DNA of 64,000 nucleotides. Source: Barnesiella sp. Its GTDB lineage: Bacteria; Bacteroidota; Bacteroidia; Bacteroidales; Muribaculaceae. The translations under genes and the position numbers were made by a program. The stretch spans positions 1 through 64,000 of the forward strand of contig JAAVFD010000028.1 in NCBI GenBank assembly GCA_014800945.1, written 5' to 3'. This document shows, one piece after another, positions 34,071 to 43,779 of this stretch. Numbering within the stretch: position 1 is the stretch's first letter; each line of letters begins with the position of its first letter. The notes under the pieces are model-generated. The model made no database searches, was not told the origin of the DNA, and was given only the letters and a program-made list of their open reading frames with translations.

Positions 34071-36697
34071 CCCTTACCGGTAATAATCTTCTTGATGTCG
34101 TTAAGTTTGGTCAGTGCGTCAATAGGTGTGAGATTGTTGATATCTGTCTGAATAATCTCATTTCTGATTTGTGACAGAACCGGGTCATCGAGCTGAAAGA
34201 AAGTCATTTGCATCTGTCCTGCTCCACCTTTGGAGATATTGTCAAGAGTTTTTTCTATAACCTCCTTATTTTCCTTTCTGTTTGCACCTTCAAGTTGTGT
34301 CAGCACCTTGGTAGCCCTGTCAACGATGGTGCGTGGCATTCCTGCGAGTTTTGCCACATGAATACCGAAGCTATGTTCGCTTCCTCCCCGAACAAGTTTG
34401 CGCAAAAATACGATTTTGCCATCTATCTCGCTTACAGATACATTGTAGTTGACTATACGGCTGAAATTTTTCTCCATCTCATTCAGCTCGTGGTAGTGTG
34501 TGGCAAATAGGGTTTTCGGTCGAAGGTCAGCGAACTCATGGATATACTCCACAATAGCCCATGCTATGGAAATACCGTCATAAGTAGAGGTTCCTCTGCC
34601 GAGTTCATCAAATAGTATCAGGGACCGGGCGCTCATATTGTTGAGAATGGATGCGGCTTCGGTCATCTCTACCATGAATGTGCTTTCGCCGAGTGAAATA
34701 TTGTCGCTTGCACCCACACGGGTGAAAATTTTGTCAACAACACCGATTTTAGCGCTCTGAGCTGCAACGAAGCAGCCAATCTGAGCCAGGAGTACATTTA
34801 GTGCGGTCTGACGCAACAGCGCTGACTTACCGGACATATTCGGTCCTGTAATCATCATTATCTGGGTGCCGTTGTTTGATAGGCTCACGCTATTAGAAAT
34901 ATACGGTTCACCCGCAGGAAGCTGTTTTTCTATAACCGGATGCCTTCCTTCAACAATGTCTATTTCCAGTGAGTCATCCACAACAGGTCTGTTGTACCTG
35001 TTCTCTATTGAAATTCTGGTAAATGAAAGAAGCACATCCAGCTGCGCGACAAGCATGGCATTTTTCTGAATGGCATGGATATATTTGGTAATCTCGGCAA
35101 CGAGTGAATTATATATCCGTGTTTCAATCACACCAATCTGCTCCTGAGCACCGAGAATTTTCTCTTCGTATTCCTTGAGTTCCTCCGTGATATACCTTTC
35201 GGCGTTGACAAGAGTTTGCTTGCGAATCCATTCCGGCGGAACTTTGCTTTTGTGGGTATTTGTGACCTCTATATAGTAGCCGAAAACGTTGTTATAACCG
35301 ATTTTCAGGCTTGGAATACCTGTAGCTTCGCTCTCTCTTGCCTGAACCTTCATGAGATAATCCTTGCCCGAAAATGCAATTTCTCGCAGTTCATCGAGTT
35401 GAGCATCCACTCCGGATTTGATAACAGGTCCACGGCCGAGTGCTATAGGGGCGTCATCCACAATGGTATTTTCAATAGCTTTCGCTGCATCAGAGCAAGG
35501 ATTCAGTCCGGCTCCGATAGCTTCCACTCCCGGATTCTGAGCCATTTCACATATATCCTTGATAGGCTTGATTGCCCTGAGTGCGTTGCGAAGCTGCACG
35601 AGTTCACGGGGTGATACTCTGCCAACACCGATTTTAGATACGAGTCGTTCCATATCGCCAACCTGTTCCAGCCAGCTTTTAAGCTCATCTCTCTCCTCCG
35701 GTTTTCTGAAGAAATACTCCACAACATCCAGACGTCTGTTTATCTCACCGGCATCTTTCAGTGGGAACAGTACCCAGCGCCTGAGCAATCTGGCACCCAT
35801 AGGACTAATTGTGTCGTCAATCACATCAATCAGGCTCTTGCCTTCGCCACCCATGCTTTCCACAAGCTCAAGATTGCGCACAGTGAATTTGTCAAGTCGC
35901 ACAAACCTATCCTCCTCAATCCTTGCGAGTGAAGATATATGACCAATCTGAGTGTGCTGAGTAATGTCGAGATAGTGAAGTATAGCTCCGGCTGCAACTA
36001 CAGCCGCAGGCATATCATTGATGCCGAACCCCTTCAGGGTTCCGGTTTCAAACTGCTTCAGTAGTCTGTCTGTTGCCGCTTCTTTTGTAAAAATCCAGTC
36101 GTCAAGACCTGAGATAAGGCATTTGTAATTATAGAACAGCTCATCGAATTTTCTTTTGCGCTCGTTTTCAACCAGAACCTCTTTAGGAGCAAAATTCACA
36201 AGCAGTTTCTCGATGTAGTCAGGTTTACCCTCAGCGGTAAGGAATTCTCCGGTAGAAATGTCAAGAAAAGCAATTCCTACCGGTCCATTGCCGATATGAA
36301 CTGCAGCCAGAAAATTATTCTGCTTATGGTCAAGAATATTATCATTTATGCTCACCCCGGGAGTCACAAGCTCGGTAATGCCCCTCTTGACAAGCTTTTT
36401 TGTGAGTTTCGGATCTTCAAGCTGCTCACATATAGCCACTCTCTTTCCGGCTCTGACAAGTTTGGGCAGATAGGTGTCGAGCGCATGATGAGGAAATCCC
36501 GCGAGCTCAACTGTAGCCGCGTATCCGTTAGCTCTTTTTGTAAGTGTAATACCGAGTATTTCAGATGCAGTTATAGCATCCTCACTGAAAGTTTCGTAAA
36601 AGTCTCCCACGCGGAAAAGAAGCACAGCATCGGGATGCTTCTGCTTCATTTCAAAGTATTGCTTCATCAGCGGGGTTTCAACAATCTTCTTAGCCAT
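34067..36697 (-). CDS. mutS: DNA mismatch repair protein MutS
   Basis: Mismatch-recognition ATPase of methyl-independent mismatch repair. Its 876 residues are typical of MutS1. The N-terminal mismatch wedge [11 protein letters not shown] (Phe33-Tyr34-Glu35) is intact. The ATPase domain shows the Walker [21 protein letters not shown] near 612-631, the signature [17 protein letters not shown] and the Walker [17 protein letters not shown]. The C-terminal helix-turn-helix with [10 protein letters not shown] and [18 protein letters not shown] follows. It is the last gene of the GH20-DUF2461-mutS minus-strand cluster, beginning 9 bp after DUF2461. Confidence 0.96.
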   Translation of the reverse strand: MAKKIVETPLMKQYFEMKQKHPDAVLLFRVGDFYETFSEDAITASEILGITLTKRANGYAATVELAGFPHHALDTYLPKLVRAGKRVAICEQLEDPKLTKKLVKRGITELVTPGVSINDNILDHKQNNFLAAVHIGNGPVGIAFLDISTGEFLTAEGKPDYIEKLLVNFAPKEVLVENERKRKFDELFYNYKCLISGLDDWIFTKEAATDRLLKQFETGTLKGFGINDMPAAVVAAGAILHYLDITQHTQIGHISSLARIEEDRFVRLDKFTVRNLELVESMGGEGKSLIDVIDDTISPMGARLLRRWVLFPLKDAGEINRRLDVVEYFFRKPEERDELKSWLEQVGDMERLVSKIGVGRVSPRELVQLRNALRAIKPIKDICEMAQNPGVEAIGAGLNPCSDAAKAIENTIVDDAPIALGRGPVIKSGVDAQLDELREIAFSGKDYLMKVQARESEATGIPSLKIGYNNVFGYYIEVTNTHKSKVPPEWIRKQTLVNAERYITEELKEYEEKILGAQEQIGVIETRIYNSLVAEITKYIHAIQKNAMLVAQLDVLLSFTRISIENRYNRPVVDDSLEIDIVEGRHPVIEKQLPAGEPYISNSVSLSNNGTQIMMITGPNMSGKSALLRQTALNVLLAQIGCFVAAQSAKIGVVDKIFTRVGASDNISLGESTFMVEMTEAASILNNMSARSLILFDELGRGTSTYDGISIAWAIVEYIHEFADLRPKTLFATHYHELNEMEKNFSRIVNYNVSVSEIDGKIVFLRKLVRGGSEHSFGIHVAKLAGMPRTIVDRATKVLTQLEGANRKENKEVIEKTLDNISKGGAGQMQMTFFQLDDPVLSQIRNEIIQTDINNLTPIDALTKLNDIKKIITGKG

Positions 36698-36706
36698 AGG
36701 AGTGAC

Positions 36707-37378
36707 TTATTCGTCGATAGAGTAATTTAGGAAATCAACAAACGGTTTTACCGTGCGAAACATATCGGCAGCCACAAGAGGCCAGTCGTTGTTGCGGTAG
36801 AACTTTGTGCCGCAACGTGCGAATCTGCCATAATCCTTGCGGCGCAGCAATTCAGCCTGAGGATGGCTTCTATCCCAACCTTTAGGCACAGTTTTCAGTG
36901 TGTCACCAACCCAAACAGGAAAGTTTTTTCTGAGCTCCGGATTATCGATGATGTCTGTAAATTCCTCTATGTTATCAACTATTGCGTGACGCAGTTTTTT
37001 TAGAACAGGAGGTTCCGGGCACCAGATGCCGGCATAGAGTCCCTCATCATTTCCGCCTCTGATACCTGTTTCTATATAATAGCCTGCCCGGTCAGTTTTA
37101 CGTCCCCACGGTGACACAGCTGCTGAGAAGTAGAGCTTGAATGGGGTTTTATCCGGGCTGAAGCGTGTATCGCGATATATCCGGTACGCGCAGCTTTTTG
37201 CTGTTTGTCCTGCCAGAGCCGGTTCCCAAGCTGTCATAGCAGCAATCATCCGGTCAATATCCTCCAGCCACAAAGCCCTTAGTTCCTCATACTCCTTCTT
37301 GTGTTCTGCAAACCAGGGTCGGTTATTGTTCTCTTTCAGTTGTTCAAAGAAAGTATGCAGTCTATCTATATAATTCAT
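36707..37378 (-). CDS. DUF2461 domain protein
   Basis: A 223-residue soluble protein from the ATG at 37378, belonging to a widespread family of unknown function (TIGR02453-type). Family-like blocks are FFEQLKENNNRPWFAEHKKEYEE near the start (given here in parts: NNNRPWFAEHKKEYE), YRIYRDTRFSPDKTPFKLYF near 66-85, GYYIETGIRGGNDEGLYAGI near 98-117 and YGRFARCGTKFYRNNDWPL near 190-208. The gene follows the hexosaminidase stop by 2 bp and precedes mutS by 9 bp. An upstream TTG (37384) would overlap the neighbour. Confidence 0.88.
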   Translation of the reverse strand: MNYIDRLHTFFEQLKENNNRPWFAEHKKEYEELRALWLEDIDRMIAAMTAWEPALAGQTAKSCAYRIYRDTRFSPDKTPFKLYFSAAVSPWGRKTDRAGYYIETGIRGGNDEGLYAGIWCPEPPVLKKLRHAIVDNIEEFTDIIDNPELRKNFPVWVGDTLKTVPKGWDRSHPQAELLRRKDYGRFARCGTKFYRNNDWPLVAADMFRTVKPFVDFLNYSIDE

Positions 37379-37380
37379 TA

Positions 37381-39579
37381 TCAATCAATCTTGCGGATAA
37401 GTACAAGCCCGTGAGAGTCAGCGGCATTTTCTCCCCACTGCTCAACAACAGCTGTAAAAGGAGTTCCCGCTTCAAAAGAGTCAATGCTGAAAGTATATTG
37501 CACGGGCTCAGAAATTAAAGTATTGTTTCCGGCAACCTCTGCAATTTTTTCGTTCCTCTTGTAGATAGCCAGAGAGCCGAGATGAATTTTTGCATCACCT
37601 TTAAGTGGTATGAAAGTTATTTCATAGTTGCCGTTACCTGAAATCTTGCCGGTCGCATCAATATTCCAGTTGGCTTTTTTTGGCTGAATCTGGAGGGGAT
37701 TCCATTCGGTGGCAATTCGTCCGTATTGCTTGTAAGCGGAATAGTCAGGAGCGTAATAAACCGGGAGCGATGTCTTTTTCCCGTCAACAACGGTAATGGC
37801 ATGGAAATCCTGTTTAGAATCAGCGGTTACCGGAGTTCCATCATACAGAGGTGAGTGGATTGTAGGATAAGTGCCGTCAACAGTATAGCGAATCTGCGAG
37901 CCCGGAACTGATGGCGCGAGAGTGAATGTTACTCCGGCAGGTGATTCTGTTACAGATGTTACTTCCGGTTCAGGGATTCTATATACCGCACCTTTTGCAT
38001 CCATCTTGGCATAGTGCTCGGTCAAACGTTTTTTGAACGCATCGAAATTGCGTCTGGATTCCTTGCCCCAAGCCACTTCAGAAACAGCCATCAGGCGAGG
38101 GAATGTGAGGTAATCGATATAGTTTTCAGAACGGTTTTCGTTGAGCTGCGGTAGCTCCTGAAGCACAGTGCCGTGAATAAACTGATCGCTCCACAGGCAT
38201 CCCTGCACACCAATAACGGTAGATGAGTCGCTATAATCGTTTACCGGCATGGAGTAGCATTTTTCAAGTGAAATCGGCGGCATCCATGTAGCTGATTTTA
38301 TTTCACCGGGAGTAGAGCTTTCGGGGAAGTCAAGATACATGTGTGTGGCAGGTGTGAGAATAGTCTTGTGACCGTCAGGCACAGCCATGGTAGTATCGCT
38401 GACGTTGTGCCATATCAGCGCCACAACAGGAGTTTCGACCTTTCCGCGTGTGATAATCTCCTCCCAGCCTATAACCGTGCGGTTTTTCTCCCTCATCATT
38501 TTTGCAACTTCATTTGTGAGCCATCCCTGGAGCTCGGAGGCTTTTGTCAGTCCCTCCTTTTTCATCAGTGCCTGACAGTCGGGGCACTCGTCCCATCGGG
38601 TATAAACAGCTTCGTCTCCACCTATATTAATATACTTTGAAGGGAACAGCTCAACCGTTTCGTCAAGAATATCGCGGAGAAACTTCATGGAACTTTCTTT
38701 TCCGACGCACAGCAAATCTCTACTGATAAAGTGCTGGCGTGGTAGCTCGTGCTGTAATCCTGTGCATGATAACCAAGGATACGCAACGATTGCTGAAAGT
38801 ATATGGGCAGGAAACTCAATTTCCGGAATGATTTCAACGTTGCGGAGTCTGCCGTACTCAATTATTTCCTTGATGTCTTCCTGAGTATAGTAACCTCCGA
38901 GCTTGTTGTGCTCCGGTCCGGCGTAAGCACCAACCTCGGTGAGGCGCGGGTATTTCTTACTCTCAAGTCTCCAACCTGAATCATCGATGAGATGAAACTG
39001 GAGCTTGTTGAGTTTGTACATAGCCATCATGTCAATGAAATGCTTCACATAGTCCTTATCATGGAAATAACGTGCAACATCCAGCATCATGCCACGCCAG
39101 GGGCGCTCCGGCGCATCGGTGATGCTCACGCATGGGGCAGTCCATTCAACCCCCTTTACCGGGTGGGATGAATAAATTTCAGAGGGGAGGAGTTGTAGAA
39201 ATGACTGTATGCCATAGAAAACGCCGGCAGCATCCGCCCCGGTAACAGTCACCCCTTTGGGTGTAACGTTCAGAGTGTAGCCTTCGGCTTTTTTTACTTT
39301 ATCGTTATTTATGCCGAGTGTAATGCCGGCGTTACCTTTCTTTACCTGAAAAGTCATACCGGTTGAAGCTTCAAGCACATCTTTAAGGTATTCGGCATAC
39401 TCTTTTGTGGCATCGGTAGTATATCCGATAGATGTGGCAGGTGATAATCTGAATGTTCCGGAATTTTCAACTATGGATTGCGGCTCGGGTATAACAGATA
39501 TCTTAGCTGAACCGGCAATAGGAACAAAACATATTGCCGCACCAAGGGCAATGTCTCTCAGAAAGCATGGTATTTTCAT
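37381..39579 (-). CDS. Beta-N-acetylhexosaminidase, GH20, secreted
   Basis: Exported glycoside hydrolase removing terminal N-acetylglucosamine or -galactosamine from host or microbial glycans. The 732 residues have a signal peptide (MKIPCFLRDIALGAAICFVPIAGSA) and an N-terminal GH20b domain to about 150. A TIM barrel follows with LIDDSGWRLESKKYPRL, IPEIEFPAHI near 245-255 and the catalytic Asp-Glu in NIGGDEAVYTRW (about 322-323). A chitobiase-type C-terminal segment (IRYTVDGTYPTIHSPLY) lies near 574-590, followed by a beta-sandwich. It heads a minus-strand unit and has a -7 box at 39611-39618. Confidence 0.93.
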   Translation of the reverse strand: MKIPCFLRDIALGAAICFVPIAGSAKISVIPEPQSIVENSGTFRLSPATSIGYTTDATKEYAEYLKDVLEASTGMTFQVKKGNAGITLGINNDKVKKAEGYTLNVTPKGVTVTGADAAGVFYGIQSFLQLLPSEIYSSHPVKGVEWTAPCVSITDAPERPWRGMMLDVARYFHDKDYVKHFIDMMAMYKLNKLQFHLIDDSGWRLESKKYPRLTEVGAYAGPEHNKLGGYYTQEDIKEIIEYGRLRNVEIIPEIEFPAHILSAIVAYPWLSCTGLQHELPRQHFISRDLLCVGKESSMKFLRDILDETVELFPSKYINIGGDEAVYTRWDECPDCQALMKKEGLTKASELQGWLTNEVAKMMREKNRTVIGWEEIITRGKVETPVVALIWHNVSDTTMAVPDGHKTILTPATHMYLDFPESSTPGEIKSATWMPPISLEKCYSMPVNDYSDSSTVIGVQGCLWSDQFIHGTVLQELPQLNENRSENYIDYLTFPRLMAVSEVAWGKESRRNFDAFKKRLTEHYAKMDAKGAVYRIPEPEVTSVTESPAGVTFTLAPSVPGSQIRYTVDGTYPTIHSPLYDGTPVTADSKQDFHAITVVDGKKTSLPVYYAPDYSAYKQYGRIATEWNPLQIQPKKANWNIDATGKISGNGNYEITFIPLKGDAKIHLGSLAIYKRNEKIAEVAGNNTLISEPVQYTFSIDSFEAGTPFTAVVEQWGENAADSHGLVLIRKID

Positions 39580-39610
39580 CGGGAAAATGGTAAATTTGAT
39601 GTTTGATGTG

Positions 39611-39618
39611 CAAATATA
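39611..39618 (-). promoter_or_regulatory. -7 element for the GH20-DUF2461-mutS operon
   Basis: Reads TATATTTG on the minus strand, about 32 bp before the hexosaminidase ATG. Confidence 0.65.
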
Positions 39619-39689
39619 ATGAAAAAACGGGTGAGAAGCGGCTTGGAGTAAAATGTTTTGGAAGCGTTAAAGATTTTTTTCTTTAATCG

Positions 39690-39720
39690 TTGGAATGATG
39701 GCTAATTTAATTTACTTTTG
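39690..39720 (+). promoter_or_regulatory. Promoter of the sdhCAB operon
   Basis: TTGG at 39690-39693 and TACTTTTG at 39713-39720 with a 19-bp spacer, 63 bp before the sdhC ATG. Confidence 0.65.
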
Positions 39721-39783
39721 CAGAACGTATAAGTTCCGTTAATTCCAAATAACCGAAAAATAAATCTAAATTTCATTATCACT

Positions 39784-40629
39784 ATGTGGTTAACATCCTC
39801 ATCCATAGGAAGGAAGCTTGTGATGGCTATCACTGGAGCTTGCCTTATCCTATTCGTAACATTCCACTGTCTGATGAACGGTGTTGCGCTGTTCTGGCCT
39901 CAGGGCTACAACGCAGTGTGTGAATTTCTCGGTGCAAACTGGTATGCATTGGTAGCAACCGTGGGTCTTGCAGCCCTTGTTGTTATCCATATCATCTATG
40001 CAGTTTGGCTCACCCTTCAGAACCGTAAAGCTCGCGGTGCCGACCGTTATGCTGTAACCAGCCGTCCCAAGCAGGTTGAGTGGGCAAGCAAAAATATGCT
40101 TGTTCTCGGTATCGTGGTTCTTGCGTTCCTCGTTGTTCACTTCATTCAGTTCTGGGCAAAGATGCAGCTCGCCGAGATTCTCGGATGCGAGTATGAGGCA
40201 AACGGAGTTGAAGTTCCCCCCGCAGCCGGCACAATGTTTATTCAGATTGCATTTTCTCAGATCTGGACCCCCATTGTTTATATTATCGGCTTCGTAGCCC
40301 TCTGGTTCCACATGAACCATGGTTTCTGGTCAATGTTCCAGAGCGCCGGTTGGGACAACGATATCTGGATCAAACGTCTCAAATGTATCGGATGCTGGTG
40401 GACCACAATCGTAATTGGTCTCTTCATCGCGCAGGCAATAGTATTTACCGTTCGCGCAAACCGTGAGAACGCTTTTGAAACACAGCTCAAGGAATACTAT
40501 GAGTGGAAGAGCGCAGCCAATGTGCTTGACACCGATGTGTTCAATGCCGGTGAACCTTTCAGCGAATCAGCTTCATGCGGTGAACAGGCTTGTGATAAAG
40601 CAGAGTGTGAAAACAATACTAACGAATAA
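39784..40629 (+). CDS. sdhC: Succinate dehydrogenase/fumarate reductase cytochrome b subunit
   Basis: Membrane anchor of the B-type (two-haem) quinol:fumarate reductase family, single-subunit anchor with menaquinol and haem b sites. Of 281 residues, five membrane helices are visible: [79 protein letters not shown] and [19 protein letters not shown]. Conserved histidines for haem are in FHCLM, VVIHI, VVHFI and WFHMNHG. The last 20 residues are an unusual acidic tail with three cysteines ([17 protein letters not shown]). First gene of sdhCAB. Confidence 0.92.
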   Translation: MWLTSSSIGRKLVMAITGACLILFVTFHCLMNGVALFWPQGYNAVCEFLGANWYALVATVGLAALVVIHIIYAVWLTLQNRKARGADRYAVTSRPKQVEWASKNMLVLGIVVLAFLVVHFIQFWAKMQLAEILGCEYEANGVEVPPAAGTMFIQIAFSQIWTPIVYIIGFVALWFHMNHGFWSMFQSAGWDNDIWIKRLKCIGCWWTTIVIGLFIAQAIVFTVRANRENAFETQLKEYYEWKSAANVLDTDVFNAGEPFSESASCGEQACDKAECENNTNE

Positions 40630-40646
40630 TTAACACAATCACAGAT

Positions 40647-42674
40647 ATGGCAGACTTAAAAAGTGTAGAGGGAATGATTGATTCTACCACTATAATGAAG
40701 GATTACGCCGACATCGAATCCTCCAAGCTCCCCGAATATCAGATTGACTCTAAAGTGCCCGAAGGTCCCATCGCAGAAAAATGGACCAACTATAAGGCTC
40801 ATCAGAAACTCGTCAATCCCGCCAACAAGCGCAATCTTGATGTGATTGTGGTAGGCACAGGTCTTGCAGGTGCGTCAGCGGCTTCAACCCTTGCCGAACT
40901 CGGCTTCAATGTGTCTAACTTCTGCATTCAGGACAGCCCCCGCCGCGCTCACTCTATTGCAGCACAGGGCGGTATCAATGCAGCCAAGGATTATCAGAAC
41001 GATGGTGACTCTGTGTACCGCCTGTTCTATGACACAGTTAAGGGCGGTGACTTCCGCAGCCGCGAAGCAAACGTTTACCGTCTTGCAGAGGTGTCAAACA
41101 ATATTATCGACCAGTGTGTGCAGCAGGGTGTTCCTTTCGCACGTGAATACGGTGGTCTTCTTGCAAACCGTTCATTCGGCGGTGCTCAGGTAAGCCGTAC
41201 TTTCTACGCTAAAGGTCAGACCGGTCAGCAGCTTCTTCTTGGCGCATACGCTTCTCTCAACCGTCAGATTCAGAAAGGTCAGGTTAAGTCATATAACCGC
41301 CGTGAGATGCTCGACCTCGTAATTATTGACGGTCGCGCACGTGGTATCATTGTACGTAACCTCGTTACAGGTGAGCTCGAACGCTATGCAGCTCATGCAG
41401 TGGTTCTCGCAACAGGTGGCTACGGACGTACATTCTTCCTATCCACCAATGCTATGGGATGTAACGGTTCAGCAGCTATTCAGGCATTTAAGAAAGGTGC
41501 TTACCTCTCAAACCTCGCATTCACTCAGATTCACCCCACCTGTATCCCTGTTCACGGTGAGGACCAGTCAAAGCTCACCCTTATGAGCGAATCGCTCCGT
41601 AACGACGGACGCATCTGGGTGCCCAAGAAAAAAGAAGATGCGGAAGCTATTCGCGCCGGTAAGAAAAAACCGACCGATATTCCTGATGAGGATCGCGACT
41701 TCTACCTGGAACGCCGCTATCCCGCATTCGGTAACCTCTGTCCCCGCGACATTGCCAGCCGTGCCGCCAAAGAGCGTTGCGATGCCGGTTATGGTGTTGG
41801 AACAGGCAATGCCGTTTATCTTGACTTCAAGTACGCTATCCAGCGTCTTGGTGCCGATGTTGTGCGCGACCGCTACGGCAACCTCTTCGATATGTATCAG
41901 ATGATTTCTGATGACAATCCCTATGAAACACCGATGATGATTTTCCCTGCCAGCCACTACACAATGGGTGGTATCTGGGTTGATTACGAACTCCAGACTT
42001 CAATCAAGGGTCTCTTCGCAATCGGTGAATGTAACTTCTCTGATCACGGTGCAAACCGTCTTGGTGCTTCTGCGCTCATGCAGGGTCTTGCCGACGGTTA
42101 TTTCGTGCTGCCTTACACCATGCAGAACTATCTCAGCGACCAGATCAAGGTGCCTCACTTCACCACCGACACTCCCGAGTTTGATAAAGCTCAGAAGGAT
42201 GTTGAGGATCGTATCGCCAAACTCATGGCTATCAAGGGTACCAAGAGCCCCGACGAGATTCACAAGCGTCTCGGCCATGTGATGTGGAACCTTGTAGGTA
42301 TGGGTCGCACACTTCAGAGCCTTGTAAAAGCTATTGACGAACTTGAGGATGTTCGCAAAGAGTTTTACAATGATCTCCGCATCGTGGGCAGTGCCAATGA
42401 CCTCAACACAGAGCTTGAAAAGGCACTTCGTCTCGAAGACTTCCTCGTTATGGCTAAGATGATGGCTATTGATGCTCTTCACCGTAACGAAAGCTGCGGT
42501 GCTCACTTCCGTGAGGAGTACCAGACACCTGACGGTGAAGCTAAGCGTGATGATGAACACTATATGTATGTTAGCTGCTGGAAATATACCGGTGACAATG
42601 AGAAGCCGGTGCTTCTCAAAGAGCCGCTCAAGTACGAAGCTATCCAGGTTCAGACACGTAACTATAAGTCATAA
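40647..42674 (+). CDS. sdhA: Fumarate reductase/succinate dehydrogenase flavoprotein subunit
   Basis: Catalytic subunit with covalent FAD, interconverting fumarate and succinate on the cytoplasmic side; in gut Bacteroidales it mainly reduces fumarate. Its 675 residues show the FAD-binding [20 protein letters not shown] near 66-85, [19 protein letters not shown] near 99-117 with the flavinylation histidine, the active-site [15 protein letters not shown] near 297-311, [14 protein letters not shown] near 433-446 and [19 protein letters not shown] near 458-476. The large size fits the two-helix Bacteroidetes/Epsilonproteobacterial type. Confidence 0.96.
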   Translation: MADLKSVEGMIDSTTIMKDYADIESSKLPEYQIDSKVPEGPIAEKWTNYKAHQKLVNPANKRNLDVIVVGTGLAGASAASTLAELGFNVSNFCIQDSPRRAHSIAAQGGINAAKDYQNDGDSVYRLFYDTVKGGDFRSREANVYRLAEVSNNIIDQCVQQGVPFAREYGGLLANRSFGGAQVSRTFYAKGQTGQQLLLGAYASLNRQIQKGQVKSYNRREMLDLVIIDGRARGIIVRNLVTGELERYAAHAVVLATGGYGRTFFLSTNAMGCNGSAAIQAFKKGAYLSNLAFTQIHPTCIPVHGEDQSKLTLMSESLRNDGRIWVPKKKEDAEAIRAGKKKPTDIPDEDRDFYLERRYPAFGNLCPRDIASRAAKERCDAGYGVGTGNAVYLDFKYAIQRLGADVVRDRYGNLFDMYQMISDDNPYETPMMIFPASHYTMGGIWVDYELQTSIKGLFAIGECNFSDHGANRLGASALMQGLADGYFVLPYTMQNYLSDQIKVPHFTTDTPEFDKAQKDVEDRIAKLMAIKGTKSPDEIHKRLGHVMWNLVGMGRTLQSLVKAIDELEDVRKEFYNDLRIVGSANDLNTELEKALRLEDFLVMAKMMAIDALHRNESCGAHFREEYQTPDGEAKRDDEHYMYVSCWKYTGDNEKPVLLKEPLKYEAIQVQTRNYKS

Positions 42675-42691
42675 ACAGTAAACCACGGGGT

Positions 42692-42719
42692 TGTGCCGGT
42701 GGATTTTACCTCCGGCGCA
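42692..42719 (+). other. Intercistronic hairpin between sdhA and sdhB
   Basis: TGTGCCGGTGG (42692-42702) pairs with CCTCCGGCGCA (42709-42719), 10 of 11 positions including one wobble, loop ATTTTA. There is no T run after it, so it is more likely an mRNA processing or stability element than a terminator. Confidence 0.55.
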
Positions 42720-42744
42720 GCCTACCAAATAAAAATCATATCAA

Positions 42745-43500
42745 ATGGAAACAACAATCAGCGTAAACCTGAAAATTTGGCGTCAACGTGGTCCTAAGGA
42801 AAAAGGCCAGTTTGCCACATATCACCTCGACAATGTGTCGACAGGCAGCAGCTTCCTCGAAATGCTTGACATGCTCAACCAGCAGCTTGTTGAAAAAGGA
42901 GAAGAGCCTGTAGTGTTTGACAGCGACTGCCGCGAAGGTATCTGCGGTATGTGCTCGCTCTACATCAACGGTCATCCCCACGGACCGGTGCAGGGCATTA
43001 CAACCTGTCAGCTCCACATGCGTAAGTTCAACGATGGCGATACAATTACCATTGAACCCTGGCGTTCTGCTGCGTTCCCGGTGATTCGTGACCTTATGGT
43101 AAACCGCAATGCTTTCGACCAGATTCAGCAGGCAGGCGGTTATGTATCGTTCAACTGCGGTGGTGCTCCCGATGCAAACGCCACTCCTATATCAAAAGAG
43201 GTGGCTGATGTGGCTATGGACTCTGCAACCTGTATTGGCTGCGGTGCTTGTGTAGCTGCTTGCAAAAACGGCTCAGCAATGCTCTTCGTTTCAGCAAAGG
43301 TGAGCCAGTTCGCCCTCCTGCCTCAGGGTCAGGTGGAACGCAAGCGTCGTGCCCGCGCTATGGTCAAGAAGATGGACGAGCTCGGATTTGGTAACTGCAC
43401 CAACACCGGAGCTTGTGCAGCAGAATGTCCCAAAAACATTCCGCTGAGCAACATCGCGCGTCTTAACCGCGAATTTGTTAAAGCTAAATGCGCTGACTGA
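42745..43500 (+). CDS. sdhB: Fumarate reductase/succinate dehydrogenase iron-sulfur subunit
   Basis: Electron-transfer subunit linking the flavoprotein to the cytochrome b anchor. In its 251 residues the N-terminal 2Fe-2S cluster ligands are in [17 protein letters not shown] with a later cysteine in GITTCQL. The C-terminal domain has [14 protein letters not shown] near 155-168 and [16 protein letters not shown] near 214-229 for the 3Fe-4S and 4Fe-4S clusters. All cysteines expected are present. Ends the sdh operon, followed by a strong terminator. Confidence 0.96.
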   Translation: METTISVNLKIWRQRGPKEKGQFATYHLDNVSTGSSFLEMLDMLNQQLVEKGEEPVVFDSDCREGICGMCSLYINGHPHGPVQGITTCQLHMRKFNDGDTITIEPWRSAAFPVIRDLMVNRNAFDQIQQAGGYVSFNCGGAPDANATPISKEVADVAMDSATCIGCGACVAACKNGSAMLFVSAKVSQFALLPQGQVERKRRARAMVKKMDELGFGNCTNTGACAAECPKNIPLSNIARLNREFVKAKCAD

Positions 43501-43530
43501 TAAAGCGGCGTAAATAATACAATTAATTGG

Positions 43531-43564
43531 AGAGGGTGTGTCTAAAAAAATTGACACACCCTCT
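43531..43564 (+). terminator. Rho-independent terminator of sdhCAB
   Basis: AGAGGGTGTGTC (43531-43542) and GACACACCCTCT (43553-43564) make a perfect 12-bp stem, 31 bp past the sdhB stop, followed by TTGTTAT. Confidence 0.8.
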
Positions 43565-43714
43565 TTGTTATATCATAGGTTTCATTGGAATTTTACGAAT
43601 CATCCGAATCATGGTACATCAGATATTTCGTATGTTTCTGATTCCGATGCCATACTGGCATATATTTTAACGCATTTTTAACGGGATTGTAAAATATACT
43701 ATAGTATTATTCGT

Positions 43715-43722
43715 TATCTTTG
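43715..43722 (+). promoter_or_regulatory. -7 element for the giant LRR/Ig-like gene
   Basis: TATCTTTG, 57 bp before the ATG at 43780. Confidence 0.55.
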
Positions 43723-43779
43723 CGAGATATTGGAAATAAAGTACACTTATCACATTGAAAATAAACCGGATTATTTGAT

